Source of the DNA: Desulfobacter latus
GTDB taxonomy: Bacteria > Desulfobacterota > Desulfobacteria > Desulfobacterales > Desulfobacteraceae
Length of the DNA: 54,816 nucleotides
Direction of reading: 5' to 3'
NCBI RefSeq assembly: GCF_013389365.1
Contig: NZ_JACADJ010000020.1
Location: 1-54,816, forward strand
Shown one piece after another: positions 28,528 through 36,431 of the stretch (the stretch's first letter is position 1; each line of letters opens with the position of its first letter). The notes beneath the pieces are model-generated. The model had not been told where the DNA came from. It saw nothing but the letters and a program-made list of their open reading frames with translations, and made no database searches. Made by a program: the position numbers and the translations under genes.

Positions 28528-31045
28528 AATTATTTTAAAAATTTTATTGCCGGCACTCCTGTTATTTGTATTGTCTATTCCGTGTATTATTGTTTTTCTG
28601 CCCGCCATTTCAAAGCATATTGTCCAATCAGCCCTTGGCCCTTTGCCGGGGGGCCGGCCCCTTGATTTCAAGGTATCCCGTTTGGGGATCAATAACACGC
28701 AGATCAGTGATATTTCTTTTGGGGAGGATTTGCGCCTGGACACCATTCAGTTTAGCTACCACATGGATATAAAAAATATCATCAGCGTTGAAAAATTAGT
28801 AATGTCCGGACTTAATGTTACCCTTCATCTGGATGAAAAAAAAAGAATCCGGGTCAGCGGATTTTCATTTCCCCAGGCCAACAAGCTTGATCATCCAGGG
28901 CCTGCATTTGATCCTGATATCAGTGCCTTTGAATCATATTTTAAATATCTGCCGGCACACATCATTTTAAAAAACAGCACCATTTTTATTGAGACCGGAA
29001 AAGACCGGTTTTATATTCCGATGCAGGCAGATGTCCAACTGGACCGTAAAACGCGTCTTGCGGATATGAAATTGTCCATTTTCCCCATGAATCAAGAGAT
29101 TACGGTTGGGGCCACAGCGAATTTAATACAAGGCGCCGTACACATGAGAATTTCAGCAGACCGCTTTTATCCTGAAATGCTTCTGGCCATGGTGCCGGGT
29201 GGACACCAGGCCTTAAGCAAGTTCTGTGGGCCTGTGAATTTTGCAATTGACACCAAAGATTTTTCAACGTTTTATGCTGAAGTTAATGATCTGGGGCTTG
29301 CACCTGATCCTCATTTGAAGATCAAGTTTCCTAAAATTTCAGGTGTGCTGTCTTGTGATCAAACAGCAATGACACTTAAGGCAGACGGACCCGTGCAGAT
29401 CAGAAGCCCTGGAATTGATTTGGGTTCGTTCAAATTTGAAATTTTATCCCAAATCGTATCAGGCACGCTTGATCAATTTTCTTTGACGCTTCAAAATGAA
29501 ACCACCAAGACATGGAACATGATGCCTAAACGTATGGCATTGCCTTTGTCCCCGGTTGATTTTTCCGATCAAATTCAACTTTTTGCCCCCCGGTTCAGGT
29601 TGTCCGTTTCTGGAAACCTTGAACACCAGACCGGAAAGTTAGCGGTTACCGGGACAGACCTTAAGTCTTTTAGACATAACCAAGCGGAATATACGAATGT
29701 TCTGGATATATCCGGGTTACAGGTAACAACTGAATTTAACGGTAACTTCGGGGACCCTGAATCTTTAAAACATATAAAATTCAATGCCCTGATTGACAAA
29801 ATTGCCGTTCAACAAACCATGAAAGATAAAGGGATTCAGGTCAAAGGGTTTTATTTTGAACTGCCTGTGACCTATCCTTTTAAAGATATCAAAGCGGTTG
29901 GCCGGGCAGGGGCAAAAAAAGTTATCCTGCATGATAAAATAGCGCCTGCTGTTTCTGCCGAACTTGTTCAGACATCAGATGTTGCCATGGATATTGCAGG
30001 AAAGGTGCGTCTTGCCGAATTACCGGACCTAATCATTGATTTTTCCGCCCGGGCGGGCCTTGATTCGAGCATGTCCCCTTTTGCAAAAGGGCAAATTAAC
30101 ACAAATCAGTTTTCCATTACCCCAAATACGCTGATCCCTCTTGTTCCCGCTATATCCGGGGTTGAGGCGTTTAAATTTGACATTTCCGCCAAGGCAGATT
30201 TTTCATACATAAATCAGAGAATTAATTCATCTGCCGATATCCAGGTATCCAACGGCATGCTAAACGCTGTTGAATCGGGTTTTTCGATCTCCGGGATATC
30301 TGCCGACATCCATTTAAATGACCTGATGGTCCCTGAAACCCTGCCAGGTCAGTATATAAATATTGACGCATTTAATGCCGGCCGGTTTAACTGTAGCAAT
30401 GGAAAAATAAGATTCAGCCTTGAAGATGGAAAATCAATTCATATTGAAAATTTGAAATTTAACTGGTGCAATGGTATTGTTTCAACAGAGGCGTTCAGGT
30501 TGCCTTCGGAAGATAATACCTTATATTTGACATTATACTGTGACCGACTTGAGATGAAAGATCTTTTTCATCAGCTTGGTGCCTTTGATGCAGAAGGGGG
30601 GGGCACCTTAAGCGGGCGTATCCCGGTCGTCTTGAAAAAGACCGAAATCGGTTTTGATAAGGGCTTTCTTTTTTCCACACCCGGAGACGGGGGCCGGATT
30701 TTGATCAGGAATTTTGACAAAATGCTTACCGGAATTCCAAAAAATACGCGGGAATTCTCCCAGCTTGATCTTGCCGGAGAAGCCTTGAAAAATTTTGAAT
30801 ACAACTGGGTGAAGCTTATGCTGAATACCCATGGGGATACACTTGAGGTCAACATGCAGCTTGATGGAAAGCCGTTATCTGTTTTACCCTTTGAATATAA
30901 CCGAACCCTGAATTCCTTTGTTCGCGTTGATGCACAAAGCCCTGGATCAAATTTCCAGGGAATCAAACTGGATGTTAATTTAACCCTGCCATTTAACCAG
31001 GTTATTCAATTTGGTAATAATCTAAAGCGCATTATGAATCCTTAA
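28517..31045 (+). CDS. ydbH: YdbH-family AsmA-like envelope protein
   Basis: An 842-aa protein with one N-terminal membrane anchor (about 5-29), followed by a long beta-rich periplasmic body typical of AsmA-like bridge proteins that carry phospholipids from inner to outer membrane. The C-terminal region contains GGTLSGRIPVVL, GDGGRILIRN, FEYNWVKLMLN and GIKLDVNLTLPFNQVI, the pattern of the YdbH 'dicarboxylate transport' domain. The following genes encode a YnbE-like lipoprotein and a YdbL protein, the same trio as in enterobacteria, which strongly supports the call. Overlaps the preceding gene by 11 bases. Confidence 0.85.
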   Translation: MPFKIILKILLPALLLFVLSIPCIIVFLPAISKHIVQSALGPLPGGRPLDFKVSRLGINNTQISDISFGEDLRLDTIQFSYHMDIKNIISVEKLVMSGLNVTLHLDEKKRIRVSGFSFPQANKLDHPGPAFDPDISAFESYFKYLPAHIILKNSTIFIETGKDRFYIPMQADVQLDRKTRLADMKLSIFPMNQEITVGATANLIQGAVHMRISADRFYPEMLLAMVPGGHQALSKFCGPVNFAIDTKDFSTFYAEVNDLGLAPDPHLKIKFPKISGVLSCDQTAMTLKADGPVQIRSPGIDLGSFKFEILSQIVSGTLDQFSLTLQNETTKTWNMMPKRMALPLSPVDFSDQIQLFAPRFRLSVSGNLEHQTGKLAVTGTDLKSFRHNQAEYTNVLDISGLQVTTEFNGNFGDPESLKHIKFNALIDKIAVQQTMKDKGIQVKGFYFELPVTYPFKDIKAVGRAGAKKVILHDKIAPAVSAELVQTSDVAMDIAGKVRLAELPDLIIDFSARAGLDSSMSPFAKGQINTNQFSITPNTLIPLVPAISGVEAFKFDISAKADFSYINQRINSSADIQVSNGMLNAVESGFSISGISADIHLNDLMVPETLPGQYINIDAFNAGRFNCSNGKIRFSLEDGKSIHIENLKFNWCNGIVSTEAFRLPSEDNTLYLTLYCDRLEMKDLFHQLGAFDAEGGGTLSGRIPVVLKKTEIGFDKGFLFSTPGDGGRILIRNFDKMLTGIPKNTREFSQLDLAGEALKNFEYNWVKLMLNTHGDTLEVNMQLDGKPLSVLPFEYNRTLNSFVRVDAQSPGSNFQGIKLDVNLTLPFNQVIQFGNNLKRIMNP

Positions 31046-31059
31046 ACAGTGAGGTTGTC

Positions 31060-31287
31060 ATGCTAAAACGATGTGGGGCCGTGGTTGTCAGTATTCTTGT
31101 TCTGACATCGGCCGGTTGCAGAACCAGCCACGAGGTTGAAGTTAAACCGGTTGAAATTAAACCCATCCATATTACAATTGATGTAAACGTCAAGGTGGAC
31201 AAAGCCTTGGACGATTTTTTCGGTGATATTGATGCGGCCCAGGAACGACTTGAAACCGATCCGTCTAAAACAGGAGGAACTGAATAA
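31060..31287 (+). CDS. ynbE: YnbE-like small lipoprotein
   Basis: A 75-aa outer-membrane lipoprotein candidate with a hydrophobic signal (8-17) and lipobox TSAGC. It is followed by repeated short beta-like stretches (EVKPVEIKPIHITIDVNVKVDKALDDFF) as in YnbE, the partner that pairs with the C-terminus of YdbH. It lies 14 bases after ydbH and one base before ydbL. Enterobacterial YnbE is a little shorter; the acidic tail here (DAAQERLETDPSKTGGTE) is extra. Confidence 0.8.
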   Translation: MLKRCGAVVVSILVLTSAGCRTSHEVEVKPVEIKPIHITIDVNVKVDKALDDFFGDIDAAQERLETDPSKTGGTE

Positions 31288-31288
31288 T

Positions 31289-31654
31289 ATGAACCCCATT
31301 AAATCACTGCTTACTATGACCATTGCTCTGTCTTTTATTTTTTGTTCTGCGGCCCTTGCCGATAGTATCAAGGAACGCATGAAACAGCGGCTGCCCCAGA
31401 TTGTCGATTTAAAAAATAAAGGTATTGTAGGTGAAACAAATACAGGTTATCTGGGATTTGTCACGACAAGAAAAGAAAAACAGGATGTGGTGGCAGCCGA
31501 AAATGAAGATCGGAAAACCATTTACACCCGGATTGCAAAACAGCAGAACGTGTCCACCCAGCTTGTCCAAAAAAGAAGGGCCGCTGCTTTGTTTGCAGAC
31601 GCCACAAAAGGCCACTATTATCAGAACAAGGCCGGTACATGGATTAAAAAATAA
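31289..31654 (+). CDS. ydbL: YdbL family (DUF1318) periplasmic protein
   Basis: A 121-aa secreted protein. Residues 1-24 are a signal peptide ending in SAALA. The DUF1318 body contains IKERMKQRLPQIVDLKNKGIVGETNTGYLGF, then RIAKQQNVSTQLVQKRRA and the C-terminal GHYYQNKAGTWIKK. YdbL modulates the YdbH-YnbE bridge in E. coli. ATG at 31289 follows AGGAGG. It is the last gene of the operon and a hairpin follows at 31667-31700. Confidence 0.88.
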   Translation: MNPIKSLLTMTIALSFIFCSAALADSIKERMKQRLPQIVDLKNKGIVGETNTGYLGFVTTRKEKQDVVAAENEDRKTIYTRIAKQQNVSTQLVQKRRAAALFADATKGHYYQNKAGTWIKK

Positions 31655-31666
31655 AAAAAAGAACAA

Positions 31667-31700
31667 GCCGCTTTTTCGGATAATATTTCGAAAAAGCGGC
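31667..31700. terminator. Terminator shared by convergent genes
   Basis: GCCGCTTTTTCG and CGAAAAAGCGGC form a perfect 12-bp stem with a 10-base loop. Read on the minus strand it is followed by a T-rich run (complement of 31648-31665), so it best serves the minus-strand gene ending at 31733. It also stands 12 bases past ydbL. Confidence 0.85.
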
Positions 31701-31732
31701 CTGTATTAATTTTAAATAAACCGGCAGATAGC

Positions 31733-32170
31733 TTATCGATACCCGCTACCACCCTCCAGCAAGGCATTTAATTCTTTTTGAATACAAAAATAGATATCAT
31801 CGTCACTGCCATAGATATCAATGACATCTTTGTGATTGATCAATGTTTCAACCACAAATGCGGTCAAATAAAGGCTGGCAATATTGGGATTTGGAATCAG
31901 GGATCTGAAAGGGGCCACTGTATAATCAATATCAAAATCCTCGGCCCGGCACAGTTTGTCTAAGCAACGAACAATTTGATTTTCCACACTGGACTTGCTC
32001 ACGGTTTCAACAAGCCCAGCTTCAATGAGTTTCATGGAGACTTTGTTACTGAATGAATCAATGTTATCCCGGATAGCGCTGATGGTTTTAATTCTTTCCC
32101 GCTCCTTGGAAGACTCGATTTTGGAAAGAAGCTTGGATTCCCTGTTCCCGGTGTAAAACATTTTTGCCAT
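31733..32170 (-). CDS. Hypothetical 145-aa cytoplasmic protein
   Basis: ATG at 32170 is preceded by AAGGAT. The protein is helical and charged: ESKLLSKIESSKERERIKTISAIRDNID, then KVSMKLIEAGLVETVS, NQIVRCLDKLC and VVETLINHKDVIDIYGSDDDIYFCIQKELNALL. It has no signal peptide, membrane span or catalytic motif that I recognise. It is monocistronic and ends at a strong shared terminator. It is divergent from the CHASE2 cyclase gene, 140 bases away, but no functional link is shown. Confidence 0.7.
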   Translation of the reverse strand: MAKMFYTGNRESKLLSKIESSKERERIKTISAIRDNIDSFSNKVSMKLIEAGLVETVSKSSVENQIVRCLDKLCRAEDFDIDYTVAPFRSLIPNPNIASLYLTAFVVETLINHKDVIDIYGSDDDIYFCIQKELNALLEGGSGYR

Positions 32171-32310
32171 TGATCTATCCTTAAAATAAATAATCTATTA
32201 TTATGAAAAAAAGATTATATGATACTTTACCTTTGATTTTCAAGCATAATTCAGGACATGGAAAAAAATATACCGGTTTTGTATAGGTCCCACTGAAAGA
32301 GGCATATTTC

Positions 32311-34521
32311 ATGACGCGTATTACTCAATCTCACATCATTGCCTGCAGCCTGATTCTTGTCTTTTTTATTATCCCCTTCACCTTAAAAGCCTCCAGGCCT
32401 CTGCTCAATATCTTGGAGTCAAAAACCATTGATCTGCGTTTTGCGCTCAAGGGAGAGCAAAAGTCTTCCGGAAAGATTGTGATTGCCGGTATCGACACAA
32501 AAGGGATCAAGGCTTTCGGCAGGTGGCCGTGGTCGAGATCGGTTTTTGCCCAGCTCATTGTGAGGCTTAGCGAAATGGGGGCCACAACTGTGGTATTCGA
32601 TATTATATTTGCTGAGCCTGAATCTGATCCGGTCTCCTTTTTATTGTCCAGGCTAAAAAAAGACTACAAAGATCTGGGGCTCCTCACCGGCGATTTCCAA
32701 AGCCGGATCTTCCTGGATGAAATCAACCAGGCCCTTGCAGACTCGGATCACGACGCAATCATGGCTGAAGCCATGTCCTGGGCAGGCAATGTTGTCCTGG
32801 GCTTTGCCCTGGAAGCGAAGTCTTGTAGTCAAAACAAGCCGGAAAAATCTCCGGCAAAGGCAATGTCTAATTTTGATTTTGATTCCCCTGATTTCAGCCC
32901 GGATAAATTAACGTCTGGTCAATTCAGACTTCTAATGCCGATTCCTTCTTTTAAACATTCCGCAGCCAGGCTTGGTTTTGTAAACATATTTCCGGACCGG
33001 GACGGCATTGTGCGGCGGGTCCGGCCGGTATTGCAAAATAATGGAATATCATATATGTCCCTGGCTGTGGCGGCCGTAGCCCACTTTTCAGGCCACACAC
33101 CCTGTATAAAAGACGGGAAGATCGCCCTTGGTTCGGCCCGGATTCCGATCGAAAACAATCTGGTGTTGGATTTTTACGGGGAAAATAGTTTTCCAGCCTA
33201 TTCTATTGCCGATATTATTCATGGAAATCTCCCCCGGGATGCAGTTAAAGACAAAATAGTCATTGTTGGCGGAATGGCCACCGGTCTTTGCGATATTTTG
33301 CCAACGCCATTGTCTGCAGAAACCCCCGGGGTTTTCCTCCTTGCCACTTTTATCGATAACCTCCTTCAAAATAAAATTATTCGGGTGCCGGAATTCCCGG
33401 TCTGGGCTGAAACCGCAGGCATCGTTCTCCTTGTCCTGAGTCTTCTGGCAGTCACCTGTTTTTTACCCCCGACCATATCCATTTTATCGGTATTCTCGGG
33501 CATGGCCGCATACTTTATTCTGGCCCAGATGCTGTTCGCAGGGCAGCTCATTCTCATCCCCCTGTTTTTTCCCATAGCGTTGGCCGGCGTGACCCTTGCC
33601 GTCTTCACCATCATCAATCTGGTCAAAGAGGCCCGCCGGCATCAATGGATAAAGACCTCTTTTTCAAAATATTTGAGCCGGGAGGTCATTGATATACTGG
33701 TCAAAAATCCGGACCAGCTCTCTTTAGGAGGGAACGAAAAAGAGTTAACCGTTTTGATGGCGGATATCCGGGATTTCACAACCATTTCGGAAAAATTGAG
33801 CCCCAAAGAGCTTACCCTGGTACTCAATCATTATTTGGGCGTGCTGACCGATGTAATTCTTGAGCAAGGCGGTACATTGGATAAATACATGGGGGATGCG
33901 GTGATGGCATTTTTCGGCGCACCAATAGCCACTCTCCGTGATCCGGTAAAGGCCTGTAAGGCAGCCATTACCATGTGTGAAAAAATACATGATAAACGCA
34001 TTGAATGGGAACGTAACGGGCTGCCCAGTCTTCATATCGGTGTGGGGCTGAACACCGGCACCATGGTGGTTGGCAACCTGGGTTCTGCAAAGCGGTTTGA
34101 CTACTCTGTCATCGGAGACCATGTCAATCTGGCGTCCAGGCTTGAGGGGCTGTCAAAAATTTACGGCGTAAAAATCATCATTTCCGAATATACAAAGGTA
34201 CACCTGGAAGATAGTACTTTGGTTACAAGGGAACTCGACCAAGTTCGGGTAAAAGGCAGGAAGGCAGCTGTCCGTATCTTTGAGCTTCTGGGCAATGACT
34301 ATTTTACGGCAGGTTCCTATACTTTTATAGAAACTTTTGAAGAAGGCCTGACTGCATACCGGAAGCGCGAATTTCCAGAGGCGCTCAAGCATTTTGAAAA
34401 GACACTGACGCTCAAACCAGCAGACAAGCCATCCCTGCTCTTCCAAGAAAGGTGCCGTACCCTGTCTGCCGCACCACCGGCAGCAGACTGGGACGGCACC
34501 TGGAACTTTACCCAAAAATAA
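32311..34521 (+). CDS. CHASE2-domain adenylate/guanylate cyclase
   Basis: A 736-aa membrane sensor making cyclic nucleotide. TM1 is at about 10-27, an extracytoplasmic CHASE2 domain at about 35-345 (IVIAGIDTKGIKAFGRWPWSR, FDIIFAEPESD, FPDRDGIVRRVRP, VIVGGMATGL), three TM helices at about 365-440, and a class III cyclase domain at about 470-650. Catalytic metal aspartates are in MADIRDFTTISE and YMGDAVMAFFGAP. FDYSVIGDHVNLASRLEG supplies the remaining base and transition-state residues. The tail (about 675-725) is TPR-like. The next gene, a convergent FecR protein, is a frequent companion of CHASE2 cyclases. Confidence 0.93.
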   Translation: MTRITQSHIIACSLILVFFIIPFTLKASRPLLNILESKTIDLRFALKGEQKSSGKIVIAGIDTKGIKAFGRWPWSRSVFAQLIVRLSEMGATTVVFDIIFAEPESDPVSFLLSRLKKDYKDLGLLTGDFQSRIFLDEINQALADSDHDAIMAEAMSWAGNVVLGFALEAKSCSQNKPEKSPAKAMSNFDFDSPDFSPDKLTSGQFRLLMPIPSFKHSAARLGFVNIFPDRDGIVRRVRPVLQNNGISYMSLAVAAVAHFSGHTPCIKDGKIALGSARIPIENNLVLDFYGENSFPAYSIADIIHGNLPRDAVKDKIVIVGGMATGLCDILPTPLSAETPGVFLLATFIDNLLQNKIIRVPEFPVWAETAGIVLLVLSLLAVTCFLPPTISILSVFSGMAAYFILAQMLFAGQLILIPLFFPIALAGVTLAVFTIINLVKEARRHQWIKTSFSKYLSREVIDILVKNPDQLSLGGNEKELTVLMADIRDFTTISEKLSPKELTLVLNHYLGVLTDVILEQGGTLDKYMGDAVMAFFGAPIATLRDPVKACKAAITMCEKIHDKRIEWERNGLPSLHIGVGLNTGTMVVGNLGSAKRFDYSVIGDHVNLASRLEGLSKIYGVKIIISEYTKVHLEDSTLVTRELDQVRVKGRKAAVRIFELLGNDYFTAGSYTFIETFEEGLTAYRKREFPEALKHFEKTLTLKPADKPSLLFQERCRTLSAAPPAADWDGTWNFTQK

Positions 34522-34557
34522 GGGAAAATCCCGTCATTCATTCTCTTTGGGACCGGC

Positions 34558-36312
34558 CTATCTCGGACTGGCCGACTGATCATCCTGAGTAAGCGGCGCT
34601 TCAATAATGTCGATACCAAGGGGTGCCCCAGCAGTGGAGGGATCGTGGATACCGTCGGTTTTTTCAGACTTTCTATTGGCTTCCGGATCAACCGGGGGCC
34701 CCATGTCATCCTTAATATCAACCTCTGATTTTAAGCGTTCCATGTCTTGACTGGACTGCTCAATGGTCTGGGTTGCTTCTTTAACAAAAGACTGTTTTCC
34801 GGTGTCAAGAGCCGTTCCAAGGGTTTCCAACGCTTGCTCAGCTTGGCCAAGCGACTGAACAGCCGTCTCAACCGCCTGGGTCAGGGGTCCTATATTATCC
34901 GCATCGTCTTTGATGGGCTCAACCGCGCGGGACCCTATTTGGGCGGTGTTATGGGTTATCTTTGACGTGGTCTCCGCTGCTTGGGCAACGGTTAAGGCCA
35001 GATCGACATCCTCGGTGTTTTTAAAATTTTCAAGTGCTTCATTGACAAGGGTAATGGTGTTCGCAGCCACATCAGTGGCACTGCTCGTTTTCTGGGTTAT
35101 CTCCATCACCTTAGTGGCGGCGGCTTTATTGTCTTGTGCCGTCAATGCCACCGAGATGTTGGCAGTCCGAATACCGGTGGCAACAGTATTTACCGCATTT
35201 TTCACCGTATTGGCAACGGTTAGGGCCATACCCAGCGCCACGTTATTTTCAGCAGTTTCAACAAGCGCCACGGCCTTATTTGATGTCTCCACGGCAACTT
35301 GGGCAATCTCGAGGGCAGCATCGTTCTGTTCCTTCACGGTATTGGCAATCTTGACACCTTCCTCATCCCCCTTTAACGTTTCCAGCAGCAGGACAATATC
35401 TGCATTTATGGATTCCTGAGTTGCTTCAACAAAAGTATCTGTCGATTTGGTAATGCTTTCTTTTAACAGGCCGGCGACTTCTATAACGGTTGAGTCTTTT
35501 TGTGTCTCAATGGCTTTTTTTTCCGTCTGTTCCGCTTTTTCCTTAACCCCGGATGCAGCTTTGGCTTTTTCTAATTTGGTTTCTATGGCTTTCAACATCG
35601 GAGATATTACCTGGATAACCGACTGGACTGCAGCCTGAACATCCGGGTCGGTGTTGGCGGCAAAGGTTTTAACCTCTGACTGAATTTCCTTGACGTTGAG
35701 CAGGGGATCATGTCCGGCCTGGGATGACATGAGAGAGGCCTGAAATGTCGGTGAGTTCAAAGCTTGGGCCAAGGTAAGAATTTTGGGAATCATTTCCTGA
35801 AACCGGCCGGATGTATCCATCCTGCCTTCATAGAGCTTCCCAAGTGAATTTTGATGCTCATTCGCCCCAAACCAGCCCCCGGTTCCCCTCAAGGCCGCAA
35901 CAGCCGTGGGAAGCTCGATGCGGGTTTCTCTTTCGTTTATCGGCTGTTCTTCATATTTTGCCCGGCCAAGCATGATCCTGATTTTTCTGATCCGGTTTTT
36001 CCCGTCTTTAAGCGGTTCCTCATTTAAAAGCTGGTCAATGGTACGGATGCTCGAAAATACATCAATGAACATGGTCGCCCCATCTTTGAACACGACGGAT
36101 GCCGTCCCCTCCTTGGTTACGATTTTTGTCCCGGAATATAAGGGCATGCCCAATGCAGGTTTCGCCCATGCGCCCGCATTCTTAACCATGACCTCACCCT
36201 TGAAATCCCCAAGTGTTGCAAAATTCCCCTTGGTTGCCACTGCTGCCTCACAGGTCAATATCATTCCTAATAAAATAGTACAAAATCCAACGACAACCCT
36301 TTGATAAACCAT
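34558..36312 (-). CDS. FecR-domain secreted protein with long helical tail
   Basis: A 584-aa protein. Residues 1-27 are a signal peptide. A FecR domain spans about 30-160 (GEVMVKNAGAWAKPALGMPLYSGTKIVTKEGTASVVFKDGATMFI, in part) and ends in VAALRGTGGW. The remaining 400 residues are alanine-rich and low-complexity, with repeated VAxTxxKAVxxVxTA-like heptads suggesting a long coiled coil. The end is disordered (KSEKTDGIHDPSTAG). It probably acts in the periplasm as a structural or sensing protein. It is convergent with the CHASE2 cyclase gene with 36 bases between stops. A dyad-motif half site lies 22 bases upstream of the start. Confidence 0.8.
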   Translation of the reverse strand: MVYQRVVVGFCTILLGMILTCEAAVATKGNFATLGDFKGEVMVKNAGAWAKPALGMPLYSGTKIVTKEGTASVVFKDGATMFIDVFSSIRTIDQLLNEEPLKDGKNRIRKIRIMLGRAKYEEQPINERETRIELPTAVAALRGTGGWFGANEHQNSLGKLYEGRMDTSGRFQEMIPKILTLAQALNSPTFQASLMSSQAGHDPLLNVKEIQSEVKTFAANTDPDVQAAVQSVIQVISPMLKAIETKLEKAKAASGVKEKAEQTEKKAIETQKDSTVIEVAGLLKESITKSTDTFVEATQESINADIVLLLETLKGDEEGVKIANTVKEQNDAALEIAQVAVETSNKAVALVETAENNVALGMALTVANTVKNAVNTVATGIRTANISVALTAQDNKAAATKVMEITQKTSSATDVAANTITLVNEALENFKNTEDVDLALTVAQAAETTSKITHNTAQIGSRAVEPIKDDADNIGPLTQAVETAVQSLGQAEQALETLGTALDTGKQSFVKEATQTIEQSSQDMERLKSEVDIKDDMGPPVDPEANRKSEKTDGIHDPSTAGAPLGIDIIEAPLTQDDQSASPR

Positions 36313-36333
36313 AATAGTCTCTCCATCTTGTTA

Positions 36334-36347
36334 CCCAATGATCAAGT
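36334..36347. promoter_or_regulatory. Partial copy of the 15-bp dyad upstream of the FecR gene
   Basis: CCAATGATCAAGTT keeps the right half of ACTYGANNATCRAGT. It lies in the leader of the FecR gene, 22 bases before its start codon. The left half is degenerate, so it may be chance. Confidence 0.25.
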
Positions 36348-36431
36348 TAAATGCTTAAAAGAAAATAATAGCACAAGCGAAATTACGTTGTCAGCATTTA
36401 CTTTATTGGGCAACTATTTATGGCTCAATGA

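Noticed and set aside
28084-28746. 220-codon minus-strand frame
   Set aside because: It is opposite the SLOG gene end, the DnaJ-C-like gene and ydbH, all with recognisable protein motifs and coupling overlaps. No start signal.
34910-35419. 169-codon plus-strand frame opposite the FecR gene
   Set aside because: It mirrors the Ala/Thr/Val-rich tail of the FecR protein. Low complexity, no ribosome site.
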